A DNA stretch of 40,418 nt from Paracoccus acridae. GTDB taxonomy: Bacteria; Pseudomonadota; Alphaproteobacteria; Rhodobacterales; Rhodobacteraceae. The stretch covers positions 404,923 through 445,340 of the forward strand of contig NZ_BMIV01000002.1 in the NCBI RefSeq assembly GCF_014642735.1, written 5' to 3'. A program made the translations under genes and the position numbers. Within the stretch, counting starts at the first letter, position 1, and each line of letters opens with the position of its first letter. Below are positions 35,092 to 40,418 of this stretch, one piece after another. The notes below the pieces were generated by a model. The model was not told the DNA's origin, did no database searches, and saw only the letters and a program-made list of their open reading frames with translations.

Positions 35092-36533
35092 CGGGCCAGC
35101 GCCTCAGCAAGAATTGACTTCAGCTCCGCGCGCAGGCTTTCGACCGAGGCCTCGGTCTTGGTAAGATCGTTGAGCAGCGTCTCCGGGTCGCCCCAGTCGT
35201 CCTCGACTACATGGGGATTCTTGATGTCGAGGTTGAAGCCACGCTCCCTAATTGTGTCGATGGAGACCTTCCAGGCGCGCTCGCTCTCCACGCGTCCCGC
35301 TCGCTTCGGCCCGCCCCACCAGGCGGTGCAGTTGTCCAGATGCTCCAGTCTGATCGGTTTCGTCATGGAGTAGGATTTCTGCGCCTCTGGGAGCCGGTGC
35401 TCCCAATACCAGACCTCCTCCGTCGGCGAGCCCTTCTCGAAGAACAGCAGGTTGGTGCCGATGGAGGCGTAAGGTTTGAAAACCGAGTTTGGTAGCCGGA
35501 CAATGGTGTGCAGGTTGCACTCGGTCAGCAGGTGCTCCTTGAGACGAGTCTTGATCCCCTCGCCAAAGAGCGAGCCATCTGGGAGAACAACGGCCGCGCG
35601 GCCGTTCTTATTCAGCAGCCGGATGATGAGGGCGAGGAAAAGATCGGCGGTCTCGCGCGTCTTGAACTGCGGAAAGTTATTCTCGATCCCGTCCTCTTCC
35701 TTGCCACCGAAAGGTGGGTTGGAGAGGATGATGTCGACGCGCTCGCCCTTGGTCCAACTGATGAGGGGACGGGCCAGCGTGTTGTCGTGCTTTACCCAGG
35801 AGGGCTCTTCGATGTTGTGGAGCAGCATGTTCGTCGTGCAGAGCATGTGTGGCAGTGGCTTCTTTTCCACCGCGCGCAGCGAAGCCTGCATCTTCGCTTC
35901 ATCCTCAGGGCGCTTTACGTAGTGTTCCCGCATATGGCGCAGGGCGCACGTCAGAAAGCCGCCCGTGCCGCAGGCTGGATCCATCAAGATCTCGCCCGGT
36001 TTTGGGTCTATCTGCTGGACCATGAAGGCGGTGACAGCGCGGGGAGTGTAGTATTCGCCGGCGTTGCCCGCGTTCTGGAGGTCGTTGAGCAACTGCTCGT
36101 AGATGTCGCCGAAATGCTGGCGCTCGGACAGGCTGTTGAAGTCGACCTCGGAGATCTTGTTGATCACTTGGCGCATAAGTTGGCCAGATTTCATGTAGTT
36201 GTAGGCATCCTCGAAGACGGAACGAACTACGCGAGCGCGGGGTGAGGTGGCCGGGAGCTCCTTCAAGGTTGGGAACAGTTGCGTGTTGACGAAGTCTTGT
36301 AATTCGTCGCCGGTAATACCCTCAGGATCCGCGGCCCAGTTCCTCCATTGCAAGTGAATGGGGATAGGCGAGACATAGTCGTCGCGCGTGAATTCGAGCG
36401 CCTCATCTTGGTCATCGATAATCTTGAGGAAGAACATCCAGACAAGCTGCGACAGGCGCTGCGCATCACCGTCGACGCCCACGTCTTTGCGCATAATGTC
36501 CTGGATGGATTTAACAAGGTTTCTCATACTCAT
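35088..36533 (-). CDS. hsdM: Type I restriction-modification methyltransferase HsdM
   Basis: HsdM transfers a methyl group from S-adenosylmethionine to adenine N6 in the HsdS target. The 481-residue protein has the N-terminal HsdM helical domain (LVWMFFLKIIDDQDEALEF), then motif I DPACGTGGF at 185-193 and motif IV NPPF at 272-275 (SNPPFGGKEE). GEYYTPRAVTAFMV just before motif I is also diagnostic. The start overlaps the FRG gene stop by 4 bases. All catalytic residues are present. Confidence 0.96.
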   Translation of the reverse strand: MSMRNLVKSIQDIMRKDVGVDGDAQRLSQLVWMFFLKIIDDQDEALEFTRDDYVSPIPIHLQWRNWAADPEGITGDELQDFVNTQLFPTLKELPATSPRARVVRSVFEDAYNYMKSGQLMRQVINKISEVDFNSLSERQHFGDIYEQLLNDLQNAGNAGEYYTPRAVTAFMVQQIDPKPGEILMDPACGTGGFLTCALRHMREHYVKRPEDEAKMQASLRAVEKKPLPHMLCTTNMLLHNIEEPSWVKHDNTLARPLISWTKGERVDIILSNPPFGGKEEDGIENNFPQFKTRETADLFLALIIRLLNKNGRAAVVLPDGSLFGEGIKTRLKEHLLTECNLHTIVRLPNSVFKPYASIGTNLLFFEKGSPTEEVWYWEHRLPEAQKSYSMTKPIRLEHLDNCTAWWGGPKRAGRVESERAWKVSIDTIRERGFNLDIKNPHVVEDDWGDPETLLNDLTKTEASVESLRAELKSILAEALAR

Positions 36534-37384
36534 GGTTGCGCACCAAGGTTGTGATTTATTTCATGCACAAGTTCGACGAACCTGTCATCGTTATTTGGAT
36601 ACAGGGCATCATGCGGCACGATCGGAAAAATCGGATCAGCCAAAAAGTCAGAAACGTTAAACTTGAACTTGCCAATTAAGCGCCTACCAAAATCAACTTC
36701 ATGAGCGGAGTACATCTGCTTTTGCTCGTAGGCCTGAATGTCAGGAAATTCTCCGAGCAGGTAACCTTCTTGAATGTGGGGTCGTCGCGCGCGAGGAGGG
36801 CAGACATTTGCAAGCCTAATTGCCTGAAGTCCAGCATCAATACTGGTGGTAATGGCTCCCGCCAAGTGTGGAATACCTAAGACAAATACATATCCCTCAT
36901 CTCTATTATTGTCAGACGCAAAAGACACAGCAATCCGCAATGAATGCGTAACGTCCAGAAGTGGGGTGGCGCATATCTCATAATGCTGAAGGATAGACCA
37001 GCGAAGGATTCGGTATCTCCTAATTTCTTCGCGTCTTTCGATCCGACGCCGTTGGTAGGCATCTACCAGAAGTCGCTCGGCATTTTGCAAGCGATCGAAC
37101 AACGGCATCAGAATGTGGTCACGCACCTGCAAATCTGCGCCGCGAAAAATACTTGGTCGAAGAGTAGTTGCACCAGTTCCGTCTCTGTGGTCAAAGCGCT
37201 GGCCGCGAAACATCATCACGTATTGTGGATTAAGATATTGGAGCTCTGCTACTCGGTCTGCCAAATCGAGGTAGTTTTCCACATGAATAGCTTCACTCTT
37301 CCGAATGGTCCTATTGCACGCACGTTCAGTGTGCCCCGTTTCCGGATCGATATAGGTCAGCTTTTCTTCGCCAATTCTTTTCAT
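36530..37384 (-). CDS. FRG-domain protein between hsdR and hsdM
   Basis: The FRG domain is a domain of unknown function named for its Phe-Arg-Gly motif and is seen in many phage-defence contexts. This 284-residue protein has MMFRGQRF (FRGQ at 59-62), LRPSIFRG and, further on, QHYEICATPLLDVTHSLRIA, the second conserved block. No signal peptide or membrane segment is seen. Its ATG at 37384 shares one base with the hsdR stop (TGATG) and its stop overlaps hsdM by 4 bases. It must be co-expressed with the restriction system; toxin, effector or regulator roles are all open. Confidence 0.85.
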   Translation of the reverse strand: MKRIGEEKLTYIDPETGHTERACNRTIRKSEAIHVENYLDLADRVAELQYLNPQYVMMFRGQRFDHRDGTGATTLRPSIFRGADLQVRDHILMPLFDRLQNAERLLVDAYQRRRIERREEIRRYRILRWSILQHYEICATPLLDVTHSLRIAVSFASDNNRDEGYVFVLGIPHLAGAITTSIDAGLQAIRLANVCPPRARRPHIQEGYLLGEFPDIQAYEQKQMYSAHEVDFGRRLIGKFKFNVSDFLADPIFPIVPHDALYPNNDDRFVELVHEINHNLGAQP

Positions 37385-39840
37385 CAAGCGCTTTCTTCGT
37401 ATAGAGCTCCCTGCAAGTCATGAATCGCTCGCAGGTAGTCGGGCTTCTTGCCAAAGGCACGCATGAGTTCGACGGGCGTTCCCATGTTAGAAAACGGGTT
37501 TATCTGAAGGATGTTCGTGTCGTCGAGGGTCAGCACACCTTCGTCCGCGTACTTGTCAAGGAGAGCCTCAAGCACAGCCCGCGCCTGCTCACCATACCGG
37601 GTAAAGGCATCGCGCTTTTTGACGTTCTCCGCGCGCTCGCGACGGGTCAAAGGCTTGACGCCGAATGCAACGTGGCAGACGAGATCGAAGGGATCGAGAC
37701 CCGCGTCGATTTCCCGGCCGATCAGCTCAAGGTCGAGGCCCTCCTCGGCCAGCTCATCGACAATGACCTGCTTGCGATCCTCTGCCCGCCATCGGCGCAA
37801 AAAATCGTCCATGGATGCAAACCGGCGCGTGAGGTGCTTCCGGGTAAAATCGCGCAAAGTCTCGGTGACGAGCTTTCCGTCCGCGTCCAAATATTCCACG
37901 CGCTCCTTGATAATAGTCGCGCCGATCCCGTCGACGTAGATCTTCCGTCGAGGCCTCTGATCCCCGCCGAGATCATCAGGGCCAGCAGGCTCTCCTGGCT
38001 GCCCTGGTGCGACTGGATCGATTACAATGGTTTCGGTGCCATTGACGTCCCTGCCTGTCGACGTTCCTCCATCGTCAGGCGGCATCACAGGATCATCTGG
38101 GCCAGGCTGGTAAATTTGAACCGGATCGCCGTCAAACTCGGGATCAGCGAAGTGCGACGTGGCGCCGCGGAAATCCATAAGTGTAAAGAAGTATTTTCCG
38201 GTGTCTTCGTGAATGCGCGTCCCACGACCGACGATCTGTTTGAACTCGGTCATCGAACCAATCTCTCGGTCAAGAACAATGAGACGGCAGGTCTGGGCGT
38301 CGACACCTGTGCTCAAGAGGCGCGATGTCGTGACGATGACGGGGTAGTCAGACTCCGGGTCGATAAAGTTCGCCAGCTCGTTCAGCCCGTCCTTGTCGTT
38401 CCCGGTGATCCGCATGACGTAGCGGGAGTCTTTGGTGACGAGATCCTGGTTCTCGTTGATTAGCGCCTGCCGCATGCGGCCGGCGTGTTCCTGATCCACG
38501 CAGAAGATGATCGTCTTCTGCATCCGATCGCCGCTTTCCTTCAGGAACTGGGTGACGCGCTGCGCAACGAGTTTGGTGCGGTCGTCGATGACGAGCGTTC
38601 GGTCAAAGTCCTTGATGTTGTAGATACGGTCCTCAACTTCGCTGCCGTTTCGGTCGAGTTGCCCCGGTTCCGGACGATAGCCTTCGACATCCCGATCCAA
38701 ATGACACTTGATGACCTTGTAGGGCGCGAGAAAACCGTCCTTGATGCCTTCCTTCAAGGTATAAGAATAGACGGGCTCGCCGAAGTAGTTGATGTTGGAC
38801 GCATATTCGGTTTCCTTCGGTGTCGCCGTGAGGCCAATCTGCGTCGCATCCGAAAAATGTTCGAGTATCTCCCGCCACGCCGAGTCCTCAGCCGCGCTGC
38901 CGCGATGGCACTCATCGATGATGATCAAATCAAAGAAGTCGGGGCTGAGCTCGCGGTAGATCTTCTGGCTTTCGTTCGGCCCTGTGAGCGCTTGGTAAAG
39001 ACCGAGGTACACCTCGTAGGCGGTATTAATGCGTCGACGCCGGTCTATGGCCACGGCCAGCTTTTCGTGTGTGCCATTCGGGCGCTCGATGGTCTTTGAA
39101 TGAGTTGACAGCTTCGCCATTGATCCGATGAATGGACGGAAGTCGTTCACCATCGTCTGGTCCACGAGAACATTCCTGTCTGCCAGAAACAGGACCCGCT
39201 TGTTCTTGCCTGACCTCCACAAGCGCCAGATGATCTGGAAGGCAGTAAATGTCTTCCCGGTGCCAGTCGCCATGACGAGCAACAGCCGCTTCCGACCCTT
39301 CGCGATCGCCTCCAAGGACGCATTGACAGCGTTCATTTGGTAGTAGCGAGGCTCTTTCCCGCTATCAAAATAAGGGTGGAGGACCGTACCTGCCTCTGCT
39401 TCAGTGAGTCCTTTCCACGCCAATAACTTCGCTCGAAGCTCGTCGGGAGATGGAAAGCTGTCGAGGCTGACTTCGGTTTCGGTCTGGTGAGATTGGCCGG
39501 TCGCGTCGTGGAAGACAAAGCTCTCTCCGTTCGAAGAGAACGCGAAAGGCACGCGCAGCATCTTGGAGTAGCTGAGGGCCTGCTGAATTCCGTCGCTCGC
39601 TGCATGGCGATTATCTTTTGCTTCAATGACGGCGATCGGAATACTCGGCTTCAGGTAAAGAACGAAGTCAGCCCTCTTCTTCTGGCCCCGCGCGACCAGC
39701 TTTCCACGCACCACGATGCGACCGGCGGTAAGCGTGCGTTCTTCAGCGATTTGAGTTTGCAGATCCCAGCCCGCGCTTACCAACGCCGGCAGGATATACT
39801 TGCTGCATATATCCCGCTCCGAAAGAAGCCGCTTTTCCAT
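37384..39840 (-). CDS. hsdR: Type I restriction endonuclease subunit HsdR
   Basis: HsdR translocates and cuts unmethylated DNA. The 818-residue protein has an N-terminal PD-(D/E)XK nuclease (Asp58 in KKRADFVLYLK, Glu73 and Lys75 in AVIEAKDN), Walker A ATGTGKT at 191-197, DECH at 309-312, and the motifs GLTATPKET, TTSRLLSTGVDAQ and QIVGRGTRIHED of the second RecA domain. The C-terminal half is the helical region that binds HsdM. The ATG at 39840 has GAGGG 9 bases upstream; a GTG 27 bases earlier is possible. It is the first gene of the five-gene operon. Confidence 0.95.
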   Translation of the reverse strand: MEKRLLSERDICSKYILPALVSAGWDLQTQIAEERTLTAGRIVVRGKLVARGQKKRADFVLYLKPSIPIAVIEAKDNRHAASDGIQQALSYSKMLRVPFAFSSNGESFVFHDATGQSHQTETEVSLDSFPSPDELRAKLLAWKGLTEAEAGTVLHPYFDSGKEPRYYQMNAVNASLEAIAKGRKRLLLVMATGTGKTFTAFQIIWRLWRSGKNKRVLFLADRNVLVDQTMVNDFRPFIGSMAKLSTHSKTIERPNGTHEKLAVAIDRRRRINTAYEVYLGLYQALTGPNESQKIYRELSPDFFDLIIIDECHRGSAAEDSAWREILEHFSDATQIGLTATPKETEYASNINYFGEPVYSYTLKEGIKDGFLAPYKVIKCHLDRDVEGYRPEPGQLDRNGSEVEDRIYNIKDFDRTLVIDDRTKLVAQRVTQFLKESGDRMQKTIIFCVDQEHAGRMRQALINENQDLVTKDSRYVMRITGNDKDGLNELANFIDPESDYPVIVTTSRLLSTGVDAQTCRLIVLDREIGSMTEFKQIVGRGTRIHEDTGKYFFTLMDFRGATSHFADPEFDGDPVQIYQPGPDDPVMPPDDGGTSTGRDVNGTETIVIDPVAPGQPGEPAGPDDLGGDQRPRRKIYVDGIGATIIKERVEYLDADGKLVTETLRDFTRKHLTRRFASMDDFLRRWRAEDRKQVIVDELAEEGLDLELIGREIDAGLDPFDLVCHVAFGVKPLTRRERAENVKKRDAFTRYGEQARAVLEALLDKYADEGVLTLDDTNILQINPFSNMGTPVELMRAFGKKPDYLRAIHDLQGALYEESA

Positions 39841-39989
39841 TTCGTCCGACCCTCGTTCCTCCTGCACACAGTAGAGATCGCGGCCACCAACACAAGCTTG
39901 GCTGCCAGCGCCGGATCTTAGGGTATTCCCCTTGCGGCCGAAGGATACGGAAGGAGAGGTGTCTCAATAAGACGGTCCAAGGGACGCCG

Positions 39990-40109
39990 ATGAGGAGAAC
40001 TGTTTCGCCAAGCCTCAGATCATACGCGTGCTGCACTTAGCCAAAGGCGGCTGCACGTGCCGGGCTTTGGCGCGAGCAGGGGATCAGCACGGCTGCCTTC
40101 AACGAGTGA
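39990..40109 (+). pseudogene. IS3-family OrfA N-terminal remnant
   Basis: One plus-strand frame reads FAKPQIIRVLHLAKGGCTCR and, after a shift of frame, WREQGISTAAFNE followed by TGA at 40107-40109. This is the helix-turn-helix start of an IS3-type OrfA (usual form: F-xx-QII-VL-xxxxG....CR-x-GIS-ATFY-W). It is frameshifted, truncated and lacks everything downstream. Confidence 0.6.
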
Positions 40110-40315
40110 CGGACTATGAGCTACTCTGAATCACATAACGGTCCTACAGTCCCATTTACCGCCGCCGGACATACACTAAGACTGGAAATGAACCACCTCA
40201 GCGGGGAAGGCCGATCCATCACCGCGGGCAAAGTCAGTCCATCGGCGGTTTTGCAGTACAAGATGTCATATCTACTAAAGGAATGATGGGCTGGAATTTG
40301 CAGTAAAACGGAGTC
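40110..40315. other. Non-coding stretch between two insertion-sequence fragments
   Basis: No open frame or repeat is evident here. Confidence 0.4.
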
Positions 40316-40418
40316 TGAACCGCCCCGGGTTTACCGGAGAGTTTGTGGTTCAATGATTAGGCTGCTTTTTCGGCTGCGTTCAAGCTTGCGTAGAAGGCCT
40401 CCTCTGCTTCGTTCGGCG
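40316..40418 (-). mobile_element. Left part of an IS3-family element running off the window
   Basis: The sequence starting TGAACCGCCCCGGGTTTACC at 40316 resembles the terminal inverted repeat of IS3-type elements common in alphaproteobacteria. Forty bases inside, on the minus strand, lies the C-terminal end of a transposase reading frame, as expected for an IS end. The other end is outside the window, so family and completeness are uncertain. Confidence 0.5.
40357..40418 (-). CDS. C-terminal end of a transposase, partial
   Basis: The minus strand encodes PNEAEEAFYASLNAAEKAA and then stop TAA. This tail, with an NEAEEAFY-type helix, resembles the C-terminus of IS3-type OrfB integrases (the T/P-N-E-x-E-xx-Y ending). 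The catalytic domain lies beyond the window. Confidence 0.5.
   Translation of the reverse strand, partial: PNEAEEAFYASLNAAEKAA

Overview
The window is GC-rich DNA from an alphaproteobacterium, most likely a member of the Rhodobacteraceae close to Paracoccus. This is inferred from protein style, the TRAP and Urt-type transporters and the insertion-sequence remnants; no 16S rRNA or other taxonomic marker is present. It combines two defence loci, each bordered by decayed mobile elements, with a block of ordinary metabolic genes between them.

Positions 1-13540 hold a complete type I-C CRISPR-Cas locus, transcribed right to left: cas3, a small GIY-YIG nuclease-like gene, cas5c, cas8c (with a well-marked internal start for Cas11c), cas7c, cas4, cas1, cas2, a leader, and an array. 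I count 46 repeats at 2176-5196. A degenerate 47th repeat at 62-93 is cut off from the rest by an IS66 element (114-2154) that landed inside the oldest spacer and left a near-perfect 8-bp target duplication. The IS66 element is itself dead: nonsense mutation in tnpB, frameshift and large deletion in tnpC. Upstream of cas3 (13700-14340) are remnants of a recombinase and an IS3-family element.

Positions 14576-22007 carry ordinary chromosomal genes: a ChaC-type gamma-glutamylcyclotransferase, an SGNH-hydrolase tail (pseudogene), a membrane fatty acid desaturase, a three-gene TRAP transporter, a secreted SH3-domain protein and an RtcB-family RNA ligase.

Positions 22117-31133 (minus strand) form an amide-utilisation operon: an AmiC-like cytoplasmic amide sensor, an AmiR-like ANTAR antiterminator, a five-gene Urt/Fmd-type ABC transporter, an acetamidase/formamidase and an amidase-signature enzyme. 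A strong terminator-like hairpin lies immediately before amiC and is a candidate antitermination target.

Positions 32291-39840 (minus strand) form a type I restriction-modification operon of unusual make-up: hsdR, an FRG-domain gene, hsdM, a NucS-like PD-(D/E)XK nuclease gene and hsdS. All four junctions overlap by 1 or 4 bases, so the two accessory genes are translationally coupled to the core subunits. The locus lies between an IS5-family relic (31370-31620) and IS3-family remnants (39990-40418).

The most promising items for novelty are the GIY-YIG gene inside the cas operon and the five-gene hsdR-FRG-hsdM-nuclease-hsdS arrangement.
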